The notes under the pieces are model-generated. The model was not told the DNA's origin, searched no databases, and saw nothing but the letters and a program-made list of their open reading frames with translations. Positions 14,399 to 22,928 of a stretch of 64,000 nt of DNA are shown piece by piece. The first letter of the stretch is position 1; each line of letters begins with the position of its first letter. Origin of the DNA: HGM11501 sp045123995 (GTDB lineage Bacteria; Bacillota; Clostridia; CAKSNL01; HGM11501); assembly GCA_045123995.1 (NCBI GenBank), contig JBGVKY010000026.1, positions 307,402 through 371,401 on the forward strand, written 5' to 3'. Both the position numbers and the translations under genes were made by a program.

Positions 14399-15457
14399 TT
14401 AGCCTTTAATTCCGACCTTATCCATACTTTCAATAAAGAACTTCTGTGCAACTGTGAATACTAAAAGCAACGGGAACATTACAAGCATACATGCTGCATT
14501 GAGCACGTAGTTTGTATTCAAATCCACTTCTCCTCTGAGCTGATTTCCCACCTTATCCCACTCTGCCATAAGAGTAAGAGTAAGGGGTCTTGGCTTATTG
14601 GCAACCGTGTACATCATTGAAGTTGTGAAGTAGTCATTCCAATGCCATACTAAAGAGAACAAAAATACTACAAGTCCTGAAGACAAAGCATTGGGAACCA
14701 TTATCTTTAAGAATGTCTTAAAAGGACCACAGCCGTCGATATAAGCAGCTTCTTCAAGCTCTTTACTCATACCTCTGAAGAACTGTCTGAAAATGTATAT
14801 GAAGAGACCGCCTCTTAATCCTACACCCAAAATAGCAGGAATCCACATTGTCCAGGCAGTACCTATTAAGTTAATGCTTTGGTCTTTTCCTACAATGAGA
14901 GAAACGAGATCCAAAATTCCAAAGAAGTCAAACTTTCTATAGGTCATGAACATGGAAATAAGATAAGTCTGAGGAGGAACTATCATAGTTAAAATAACCA
15001 GTGCAAACAAAACTCCTCTTCCCTTGAACTTAAACCTTGCAAATCCATAACCGGTAATAGCCGCAGATACAACCTGCAAAAGAGCACTTCCCAAAGATAC
15101 CTTAACGCTGGCCCAGAAGCTCTCTGCATATTTTAAGAACTTATATGCATATTCAACGTTAAGAAGACCGAAGTTGTTGGGAATCCAGATTGTAGTTGCA
15201 GATTTTATATAGTCTGCGCTGAATGCATTACTCAGCATTTTGAATACAGGATATAACACCAGGTAAGAAAGTCCGATTATAAGGAAAGCACGAAACAGTG
15301 TATAAAGGAAATGGAACATCTGTTTCTTAAAGTATGCAGAGCCGAAACGCTTTAAGCCTATACTGTTTTCCTTGCCGCTGGTTTTCATTTCCTCTTCACG
15401 GCGTTTCATTTCGTCCTTAAACTCTTTTTTGTTAAGTCTTGATAACTCAGGTTTCAT
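14399..15457 (-). CDS. Carbohydrate ABC transporter permease (MalG type), second pair
   Basis: A 352-residue inner-membrane permease with six core helices. The cytoplasmic EAA loop that docks the ATPase is 'LEEAAYIDGCGPFKTFLKI' near residue 236. It has an unusually long charged N-terminal tail of about 45 residues ('KKEFKDEMKRREEEMK') before the first helix. It is the last gene of the seven-gene operon and partners the permease 12 bases upstream. The pair has no solute-binding protein of its own in the operon and no ATPase is encoded here. Confidence 0.88.
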   Translation of the reverse strand: MKPELSRLNKKEFKDEMKRREEEMKTSGKENSIGLKRFGSAYFKKQMFHFLYTLFRAFLIIGLSYLVLYPVFKMLSNAFSADYIKSATTIWIPNNFGLLNVEYAYKFLKYAESFWASVKVSLGSALLQVVSAAITGYGFARFKFKGRGVLFALVILTMIVPPQTYLISMFMTYRKFDFFGILDLVSLIVGKDQSINLIGTAWTMWIPAILGVGLRGGLFIYIFRQFFRGMSKELEEAAYIDGCGPFKTFLKIMVPNALSSGLVVFLFSLVWHWNDYFTTSMMYTVANKPRPLTLTLMAEWDKVGNQLRGEVDLNTNYVLNAACMLVMFPLLLVFTVAQKFFIESMDKVGIKG

Positions 15458-15469
15458 TCCGGCACCTCC

Positions 15470-16498
15470 TTACTCTTCTGTATATACAGTCTTAGCGAAG
15501 ACGAACTTCACAATGAGCAGAAGTATTACCGCAATAATAACGAAATATGTCCAGGACATAGCAGATGCTATACCTGCATTTCCTGTTGCGATACCGTTCT
15601 GGTCAATAAGCTGCATAACTTCATTCTGATAATATGTGAAGGAGTCGATGATTGTATATACAACACAAACCAAAGTCATGGGTGATAAAAGAGGAAATGT
15701 AATTTTCCAATATTCTTCCCATGCAGTTGCACCTTCCATTGAAGAAACTTCGTAATATGACTTAGGAATACCCTGAAGTGCAGAAAGGTATAAGAGAATC
15801 TGAATACCGCTCTTCCAGGTTATATCAAAGATATTACTTACAAGACTTTTTAAATAGCCAATAATCGTAGGGCTTAAGCCACTCTGGTTCAAAACCTTAA
15901 GAATTACCGACTCTTCCTGGAACGTGAACACGTTGGATGTTTCTCCAAGAGAAACGTTTGTGCTCATACCTGTAAGAGAAAGTATCTCCAGAATAACACC
16001 AGATGCGATAATTACAGGAAGAAAGAACATTACTCTCGCAAAAGTTCTTCCCACGAACTTCTGGTTCAGTATCTGTGCGATAAACATACTGAAGAACGCT
16101 ATAATCGGCACCTGATAGAGCATATCCTTGAGTGAATTTAAAAGGGCAGGTAAGAAAGTTTCGCTCTTTCTAAAAATGTAGATATAGTTATCTATTCCGG
16201 TAAAATCAAGCTTGATACCGCCTGCTCTTACATTTACTTCGCTGAAGGAGTATATAAGAGATGTGATAACAGGAACCAGGAACAAATATATAACGCCTAT
16301 TACCCAGGGAAGAACGAACCAATATCCGGCTCTCGCCTGTTTTGTGCTTAAGGCAGATGCTGCTTTTCTCTTTTGCTTAGCACGCTTTGCAGCTTCTTTT
16401 GCAGCTTTAATTTCTTCCTTTGTAGGCTTTTTTTCGCTGTCCAATACTACTTCTTCTACCTCGGCAGAAATTGTCTTTTCCTTATCTGTCATCATCAC
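15470..16498 (-). CDS. Sugar ABC transporter permease (MalF/UgpA type), second pair
   Basis: A 342-residue permease with six core helices and the EAA loop 'EVSSMEGATAWEEYWKITFP' near residue 255. The N-terminal 55 residues are a Lys/Glu/Ala-rich cytoplasmic extension ('EEIKAAKEAAKRAKQKRKAA') that is longer than usual and probably helical. Its start overlaps the DUF5696 gene by four bases (ATGA), so it is translated with it. It forms a heterodimer with the MalG-type protein downstream. Confidence 0.87.
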   Translation of the reverse strand: MMMTDKEKTISAEVEEVVLDSEKKPTKEEIKAAKEAAKRAKQKRKAASALSTKQARAGYWFVLPWVIGVIYLFLVPVITSLIYSFSEVNVRAGGIKLDFTGIDNYIYIFRKSETFLPALLNSLKDMLYQVPIIAFFSMFIAQILNQKFVGRTFARVMFFLPVIIASGVILEILSLTGMSTNVSLGETSNVFTFQEESVILKVLNQSGLSPTIIGYLKSLVSNIFDITWKSGIQILLYLSALQGIPKSYYEVSSMEGATAWEEYWKITFPLLSPMTLVCVVYTIIDSFTYYQNEVMQLIDQNGIATGNAGIASAMSWTYFVIIAVILLLIVKFVFAKTVYTEE

Positions 16499-18855
16499 TC
16501 ACCCCTTTCTGCTATATATCCGTTAGCTTTTACCAATGTACCCGAAGGCAACTGATAATCACTATCATTATAGTTTACATAAACTGAAACCCCGTTGTCA
16601 TAGGTTGTTTTATAAACACCCTCTTCTACCTTTTCGTGGTTTTCAATATCGGCACCCTTGATTTCATCCATTACAGAAGAATATTCATTGTAGGTTTCGA
16701 TGATATCATCTTTCCACTGTGAATAGTTACAGCTGTATAAATATTTAAGGTATGTTTCCTTGAGGTCCGTGGTTTCACCTGCAACCAAGTTGTATAAAAG
16801 GCTTGAGCCCGATTCCACCGCATTTAATATTATTTTATGATAATTGCTGGACATATTTACAGGTTCTGTTGTATATGTTTTATATCCTCTTACAGCAATC
16901 TGATAGAAAGGAACTGCTTCGTCAGCAATTTCAACATATGTATCCTTTGAGGGAATATCCATAAGGATGTCAGAATTGATTACAGCATATTCACTGGGCT
17001 CGGTTGTCAGAACCTTGATTCCTTTTTCCTTATATGCCGAAATTATATCTGAGAAGTAGTTCACACATTCGCCTCTTGTGTGACCGCCTTTGTTGGATCC
17101 GTCGGAATAAACGGTTCCGCCGATATTTTCAATGGAGATAGAATCAATGTTATATTTTGCACACTTTTCTGCGAAGTTAAGAGCCGCTTCCTTAACCAGA
17201 TAACCTTTAAGAAGGCTCCATCTGGAACCCATGTTTACGTGGGCGGTTATACCGCTTGACTGATAAGCAGGAGCCTGATTGGGATACTTAACTGCATCTG
17301 AAAGTCTGTTATATCCGTTGCCTGATTCCGAGTAGTTAATAAAGTCAATATTAAGGTAAAAGCTCATGTTTTTACCGTCAAGGTATTCCTTGGTCTTTAA
17401 GTATCCTTTCTTTCCCCCTATAGATCCTTCAAAGTTGGGGGCTGTCTGGATTTTCTTTCTGCCTGATTTCTTTGTCCAGTCATTATACTTAAACACCACA
17501 TTATCGATACCGTTTTCTGTCATGTCATCAGCAATATCTCTTATATCCTTGTAGGTTGTCATTACCTCGAATTTATTCCAGGGAATACCAAGTATGCTTG
17601 TCTTCTTTTCTACGCCTGCATACATATCAAGGAAAAGCGCACCGTCTTTAAGATCGTCAGACTTTGTCATCCCCTGTTCTTCAACAAGGTATTTTCTGTA
17701 ACGCTTTGCCATACCTACATAAGAAGCATCTTCTCCGCTTAAGCAGTAATACTTAACGGTGAAGTTCTTTTCGGGGTCTGCCAGCTCCTTACTCATGGGC
17801 TGTGCATTACCTTCCTTGTCCGAACCCTTTATTATCTTATGGAGATAAGAAGGATAAACCTTGTTATAAGCAGTTTCATATCCGCTTACTTCAGCATTTA
17901 CATAACCAACTGAAGCGTTGTCCTTAATTACACCCATTAAGGCATGACCATCATTTTTAACAGTTCCGAATACAGGAAGCATAAATCTATCAGGAGCCTT
18001 GCTGTAATCTTCTGACTTACTGTCTGTGTAATTTCCGTACACAGGAGCTGAATAGGGCTGAGAAATGTTTTTCTTTCCGTTGTTCATGTTGATTAAGGCA
18101 CCTGAACCGTCGGGTATGAAAAGATATCCGTCCTCGTTAAAGCTTGTGGCACCGAATGCGGGAAGAAGCTTAACTTCCATTATATTAAACTCAATTTCCT
18201 GTTCGATAACTTCACCGAGAGCTCCGGCATTTACCTTACCGATAATTTCATAAGAAAATTTAGCATCTTCATCGTTCAGAAGGATTTCTGCCAAGAGAGC
18301 ATCACCATCTAAGCTGTATCTTACAGGAATAACAAAATCAACATCTCTGAATTTATATACAAACTTAACAGAGTTATCCTCTACAAAAATGTCTATCTTA
18401 TCAGACATAACACTTTCATAGTGAGAGTTTGTATCGAAGAAGTTATATCCTTGAGCGTAGGAAATAACAAGCTGAGATTTCGTTCTGTAATAAGCATGAC
18501 CTGAAGCCTGACCCAGTATATCTTCTTCGCTTCCTAAAGGATTGCTTCTCCAAACGTAGCCTTCTTTTTTGTCTAAAAGAGCCAATTCTCCCGCTCTGCC
18601 ACTTGCCTTGTCGGCAACTGCATAAAGAGCAAGGTTTTCATTTTCAGTTATAAGGCTGAAAATACTGTCGATACTGCTGTTGTCCGGTGTTTTGGCTTTC
18701 ACCTTTCCCATAAATTCTTCTATAATCTGGGGATTTAACGCCGAAACATTTGTTGCTTCTGCTGCCTCTCCTTCAGGTTCTGCACTTATAAGAGCGCCCG
18801 TCATTAAAGATACAAGGAGAGTAAGGACTAATACATAAGAAATATATTTTTTCAT
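16495..18855 (-). CDS. DUF5696-domain secreted protein (glycosidase-like barrel suspected)
   Basis: A 786-residue exported protein with an N-terminal signal peptide (residues 1-25). Residues about 60-330 are beta-rich and resemble the N-terminal sandwich of carbohydrate-active enzymes ('YLFIPDGSGALINMNNGKK', with 'FGATSFNEDG' before it). Residues about 400-700 alternate strands and helices in a barrel-like pattern, with 'NVVFKYNDWTKKSG', 'FYLNIDFINYSESG' and 'ISIENIGGTVYSDGS'. From memory this is the DUF5696 family, which recurs beside sugar ABC permeases. Acidic residues on successive strands suggest a glycosidase or binding role, but catalysis is not shown. It lies 17 bases after the NHL-Yip1 gene and overlaps the next permease. 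Confidence 0.72.
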   Translation of the reverse strand: MKKYISYVLVLTLLVSLMTGALISAEPEGEAAEATNVSALNPQIIEEFMGKVKAKTPDNSSIDSIFSLITENENLALYAVADKASGRAGELALLDKKEGYVWRSNPLGSEEDILGQASGHAYYRTKSQLVISYAQGYNFFDTNSHYESVMSDKIDIFVEDNSVKFVYKFRDVDFVIPVRYSLDGDALLAEILLNDEDAKFSYEIIGKVNAGALGEVIEQEIEFNIMEVKLLPAFGATSFNEDGYLFIPDGSGALINMNNGKKNISQPYSAPVYGNYTDSKSEDYSKAPDRFMLPVFGTVKNDGHALMGVIKDNASVGYVNAEVSGYETAYNKVYPSYLHKIIKGSDKEGNAQPMSKELADPEKNFTVKYYCLSGEDASYVGMAKRYRKYLVEEQGMTKSDDLKDGALFLDMYAGVEKKTSILGIPWNKFEVMTTYKDIRDIADDMTENGIDNVVFKYNDWTKKSGRKKIQTAPNFEGSIGGKKGYLKTKEYLDGKNMSFYLNIDFINYSESGNGYNRLSDAVKYPNQAPAYQSSGITAHVNMGSRWSLLKGYLVKEAALNFAEKCAKYNIDSISIENIGGTVYSDGSNKGGHTRGECVNYFSDIISAYKEKGIKVLTTEPSEYAVINSDILMDIPSKDTYVEIADEAVPFYQIAVRGYKTYTTEPVNMSSNYHKIILNAVESGSSLLYNLVAGETTDLKETYLKYLYSCNYSQWKDDIIETYNEYSSVMDEIKGADIENHEKVEEGVYKTTYDNGVSVYVNYNDSDYQLPSGTLVKANGYIAERGE

Positions 18856-18872
18856 GTTTAAACTCCCCTTTC

Positions 18873-20978
18873 TTATATTGAGAACTTATAGAACAATTCG
18901 TAGCTTACTGTTGTAATAAAGGTGGATACCTGGCTGTATAATACAACCAAAAGCATAAGCAGGAATACTATTACAAGCATACCTACTGCAGTAAGCAAGG
19001 TCATTAAAATTGCCTTTTTAGTGGTGAACTGATGTACCGTAATCATGCCCATGAACATCAGCATAGCTGTCCATGCATAGGCTACGATTAAAATAGTATT
19101 AATGAAAACTGCTTCGTTCTGTACCATGAACTGGCTGAGAACCGTAACAATGAGGTTTGCTATTGTTGTGGGTATAAGAGCATAAGATGCATAAATAAAT
19201 ATGTTCTTGAATGTACCTTTACCTTCAACAAGAGTTGTAATTGCCCAGTTAGCAATACATCCGACCATCAAAATTCCGATGGTTGTTGCCAGAATCATGA
19301 AAATATTTATATTGTTTGTGTTTGTATTGTTGAAGATATAATCTTCGTACTGTCTCATAATAACGACAGATGCATACCAAAGGAAAGTAGATAACAAAGC
19401 ATATGGTAAGAATTCCTTTTTGTTATATCTCATTTCACTCATACCAACGCTGGGATGCAAAAGGTTATAGAAGGGATATTTCCACCTAGCCATTCCTGCA
19501 TAGCCGGTTTCAGCAAGAGTCTTATATCCGATTTTAGCTAAAAGCTTCTTTTTATTCTTTCCGTAAATAACTAAAATAGCTGCTATTGCAATTATCGCTG
19601 CCATGAACCAGGCGAAGTTTTCCATGATAAATTTACCTCTGTACTTTTCTCTCGCCTCGGAATAACCGTCCCTATCGTATGCAGCCCTGTAATGCTCCAT
19701 AGCTTCAAGGTAGTCACCCTTTAAATATTCAGCTCTCGCGATACCTTTATAAGCAAGCTCCGAATTGGTGTTGAGCTTAAGCACTTCGTACCAGGGCTCG
19801 ATTGCCTTTTCGTACATACCGTGCTCATACATATAAGAGCCGAGCATTATCTGTTCACCATAATATGTGGGTTCAAAAACAGTTATGTTGTTTTTGCTTC
19901 CATCCATAATTAAAATTGTATCGCCGATAGATTCGATTGCAACAGGATTTATAAAATGCCCTAATTTCTTATTGTCGCCACCGAATATCATAAGAAGTTC
20001 GTTGTCCTGATTATATACGAACACCTTACAGAAGTTTTTATCAAGAGCATAGAAAAATCCTTTTTCACTTACATTTACATCTATAAAGGAAGCCTGCTCA
20101 AATCCGCCACCGCCGACACCGCCGATATAAGCTTCACCGTAATAGTTATCGGAAAAAAGATTCTTTCCTGCAGGATTTACCTTTCTTATCTGGTCCTTGT
20201 CTCTCAAATACACAGTAGCTGTATACAAGAAGTCTCCCTGAAGATACATATTGTCAAAGGGAACGGGCTGAATTGACATCATTTTCTTTATCTGCTCTTC
20301 GCTCATGAAAGTTTTATAGAACATGATTTTCAACACATCAGCCGTTACGTTTACGGCGTCTGTTGCAAAAAATCCGCCGAATTCACCGTTTTCTGCAATA
20401 ATCATAGCACCGTCAACTATGTTATCTGCAAGGATATACATATCACCGGTTGCTGTAACTTCAATCTTTTTAGGACGGAAAACCAGGTCAGCTGATACCA
20501 GGTCAGTAACAGGTTTCAAATAAGTTCTTTTTATAACACCGTCCTGATCTGTAACAACAACTCTGTTGTTGTCTGTATCACAGATATAGATTTCTCCGTC
20601 GGGAGTTACGCAGATACCAAGAGGGTTTTTAAGAGGAGATGCTATTCCGTCTTGTGTGAAATTGTCAATAACCTTTATAACATTAAGCTCGGAATCGGTT
20701 TTAACTATACGTCCGTTTCCGGTATCAAGAATGTAAAGATTATCCTCAGCATCCACATACATGTCTGCAGGATTTTTTAAATATCCTATTCCCCATTCGT
20801 TTCCGTTAAAGGCTGATACAGGAATATATCCGTTGGGAGAAGGTGCTTCACCGTAATAGTTATAGTTATATCCCATATAGGGATCTTCTGCATGAATGAG
20901 CATAGTGCCCATTAACATACTTACCACCAATAAGAGGCAGGAAAAAATCTTAAGTAAATTTGTGATTCTGAATTTCAT
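18873..20978 (-). CDS. NHL-repeat / TPR / Yip1-domain membrane protein
   Basis: A 701-residue fusion. A signal sequence (1-30) leads to an extracellular NHL-type propeller, about residues 45-385: 'YVDAEDNLYILDTGNGRIVK', 'CVTPDGEIYICDTDNNRVVV' and further blades. Two TPR-like helical repeats follow (about 395-465, 'MYEKAIEPWYEVLKLN', 'DYLEAMEHYRAAYDRDGY'). A single helix near 475-495 crosses the membrane ('FMAAIIAIAAILVIYG'). The C-terminal 190 residues form a Yip1-like domain of five helices. An outside propeller tied to a Yip1 membrane domain beside ABC permeases suggests a transport accessory or sensor; the role is unknown. Confidence 0.75.
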   Translation of the reverse strand: MKFRITNLLKIFSCLLLVVSMLMGTMLIHAEDPYMGYNYNYYGEAPSPNGYIPVSAFNGNEWGIGYLKNPADMYVDAEDNLYILDTGNGRIVKTDSELNVIKVIDNFTQDGIASPLKNPLGICVTPDGEIYICDTDNNRVVVTDQDGVIKRTYLKPVTDLVSADLVFRPKKIEVTATGDMYILADNIVDGAMIIAENGEFGGFFATDAVNVTADVLKIMFYKTFMSEEQIKKMMSIQPVPFDNMYLQGDFLYTATVYLRDKDQIRKVNPAGKNLFSDNYYGEAYIGGVGGGGFEQASFIDVNVSEKGFFYALDKNFCKVFVYNQDNELLMIFGGDNKKLGHFINPVAIESIGDTILIMDGSKNNITVFEPTYYGEQIMLGSYMYEHGMYEKAIEPWYEVLKLNTNSELAYKGIARAEYLKGDYLEAMEHYRAAYDRDGYSEAREKYRGKFIMENFAWFMAAIIAIAAILVIYGKNKKKLLAKIGYKTLAETGYAGMARWKYPFYNLLHPSVGMSEMRYNKKEFLPYALLSTFLWYASVVIMRQYEDYIFNNTNTNNINIFMILATTIGILMVGCIANWAITTLVEGKGTFKNIFIYASYALIPTTIANLIVTVLSQFMVQNEAVFINTILIVAYAWTAMLMFMGMITVHQFTTKKAILMTLLTAVGMLVIVFLLMLLVVLYSQVSTFITTVSYELFYKFSI

Positions 20979-20992
20979 ATTTTCCCCTCCTA

Positions 20993-21961
20993 TCAGTCTT
21001 TCATTCCTGAGAATGCCATAGTTTCGATGACATTACTCTGTGTTATAACAAAGAATATAATCGGCGGAATCATCAAAATGAGTGCAACCGCAGCTGCCGC
21101 ACCCTGACGGGCAACGTTACCTACACCTGTAGCTGCATCGGCAGCATAAATCTGGTTGAGTGCGGTGGGAAGCATTTTAAGTTCTTCCGAATATATAAAG
21201 TTATTACCTGTGTTGTTCCAGATACCCTGGAAAGAGAAAATTGAAAGTGTAAGCCATGCAGGCTTAACGTTTGGCATAACCAGTTTCCAGAAAATCGTAA
21301 ATTCGTTGGCACCGTCGATTTTCGCTGCTTCAAGCATGGAATCTGGAATACCTCTCATAAACTGCTTCATAAGGAAAAGACCAAGGCTTGAACCTATAGC
21401 GGGCAAAATAAGTGCCCAGTAAGTATTAACAAAGCCCAAAAGAGCCATTACAACGTACTGAGGAACCGCCATTGTTCCGCCTGTGAAAAGAAGTGTAATC
21501 TGTACAAGCTGGAACATCCACTTAGAGCCAGGGAATTTGGCTTTTTCAAGAGGATAAGCTGCCATTGACGCCAGAATAACGTGACCAACAGTTGAAGTTA
21601 CACTTACAAAAATACTGTTGAATACGTAACGCGAGAAAGGCACCCACAAATCAGACGCCAGGTCAAATACCTGCTTAAAGTTTGAAAGTGTAGGCTGTAC
21701 CACATAAAATCTGGGCGGGAAAATGAAAAGCTCGTTCAAGGGCTTAAATGCACATACTATTGAATAGTAAAGAGGAACTCCCATGAAAGCCGCCATCAGA
21801 ATGATGAAGAATACAACCATAGTGTCACCGCCTGCCGAACGGTTAACTCTCTTTTTTCTTGCCTTCAATTTTTTAGGAGGAACATGTTCACGTAATTCTT
21901 CGGGAAGTTCATTTACATTAACTTCTGTATTGCCTGATGACATTATTGTAGTGTTTGACAT
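20993..21961 (-). CDS. Carbohydrate ABC transporter permease (MalG type), first pair
   Basis: A 322-residue permease with six core helices and the EAA loop 'MLEAAKIDGANEFTIFWKLV' near residue 220. The N-terminal 60 residues include a basic stretch ('PPKKLKARKKRVNRS') before the first helix, placing the N-terminus inside. The ATG at 21961 is chosen over an upstream one at 21985 because AAGGAGG lies seven bases before it; the longer start would overlap the previous gene. It pairs with the preceding permease. Confidence 0.9.
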   Translation of the reverse strand: MSNTTIMSSGNTEVNVNELPEELREHVPPKKLKARKKRVNRSAGGDTMVVFFIILMAAFMGVPLYYSIVCAFKPLNELFIFPPRFYVVQPTLSNFKQVFDLASDLWVPFSRYVFNSIFVSVTSTVGHVILASMAAYPLEKAKFPGSKWMFQLVQITLLFTGGTMAVPQYVVMALLGFVNTYWALILPAIGSSLGLFLMKQFMRGIPDSMLEAAKIDGANEFTIFWKLVMPNVKPAWLTLSIFSFQGIWNNTGNNFIYSEELKMLPTALNQIYAADAATGVGNVARQGAAAAVALILMIPPIIFFVITQSNVIETMAFSGMKD

Positions 21962-21977
21962 TTTCGTTCCTCCTTCC

Positions 21978-22913
21978 TTAATCATCTACCCTGATAAGCT
22001 TAGCCATCAGGTTTCTTGTTACAATCATCATTATGCAAAGGAAAAATGCAATAGCCGATGCATAACCCATTTCATAACGTGTCTGACCGTAGTCGTAAAT
22101 ATGTGTGGTTATGGTTCTTAATGAGTAGTCCGTACTGGGGAAACCACCCAAGGTTCTACAGATAGGTCCAACGCTGAAAGAAGATGAAATCTGCATTACA
22201 GCACCGAACATCATCTGAGGTCTCATTTCAGGAATTGTTATATAGATAAGTTCCTGGAAACGGTTTTTGATACCGTCGATAGCACCGGCTTCAAAATAGC
22301 TCTTATCAAGTGACTGGAAACCTGCAATGAATGAAAGGAAGCTGGTACCCAAGCTAAGCCACAACTGAATTACTATAATAATTGTTACGTTGTAAGTTGT
22401 ATCCGTAAAGAACTGAATTGGTGTATTTATCCAACCAAGCTTTAAAAGGTATGAATTTACAAGACCGTTGGCATCACCGCTGAAAATAAAGAGCCAGATA
22501 GTGTAAACCGAAGAGCAGATTGAAGGAGCATAGAATAAAAGTGTCATAAACGCTCTGATTTTCGGGGGCAATTCATTTACCAGCCACGCAAAAAGGAAAC
22601 AAAGTACATAGCTTGTAGGACCCAAGATAAATGCGAACATCAAAGTGTTCTTAAGACCAATCATGAAAATATCGTCTTCAAGGAAAAGTCTCTGATAGTT
22701 AAGCCAGCCTCTCCATTCGGGAATTTCCAAAAGGTTAAAATATGTAAAGCTCAAAACCATTGATGATATTACGGGGATAACCGTAAACACCAGGAATATT
22801 ATCATGTACGGAGCTAAAAGAAGGTAATTGGATTTATTCTTCTTTATTTCGAGCCACGTATTTTTTACGTTTTCGTTAGGAAGACTATCTTCCTTTTTCT
22901 TTTTAGTAAACAA
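21978..22913 (-). CDS. Sugar ABC transporter permease (MalF/LplB type), first pair
   Basis: A 311-residue membrane protein with six core helices, 'LAPYMIIFLVFTVIPVISSM' as the first and the EAA loop 'YFEAGAIDGIKNRFQELIYI' near residue 207. It follows the solute-binding protein gene by 15 bases. Together with the MalG-type permease downstream it forms the channel for an oligosaccharide delivered by the large solute-binding protein. The ATPase must come from another locus, as is common for CUT1 systems in Firmicutes sharing MsmK/UgpC. Confidence 0.9.
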   Translation of the reverse strand: MFTKKKKEDSLPNENVKNTWLEIKKNKSNYLLLAPYMIIFLVFTVIPVISSMVLSFTYFNLLEIPEWRGWLNYQRLFLEDDIFMIGLKNTLMFAFILGPTSYVLCFLFAWLVNELPPKIRAFMTLLFYAPSICSSVYTIWLFIFSGDANGLVNSYLLKLGWINTPIQFFTDTTYNVTIIIVIQLWLSLGTSFLSFIAGFQSLDKSYFEAGAIDGIKNRFQELIYITIPEMRPQMMFGAVMQISSSFSVGPICRTLGGFPSTDYSLRTITTHIYDYGQTRYEMGYASAIAFFLCIMMIVTRNLMAKLIRVDD

Positions 22914-22928
22914 AATCCATCCCTCCTA

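Noticed and set aside
14110..14451. ORFs on both strands over the tRNA-Leu region
   Set aside because: They are chance frames through a clear tRNA gene with its own promoter and terminators.
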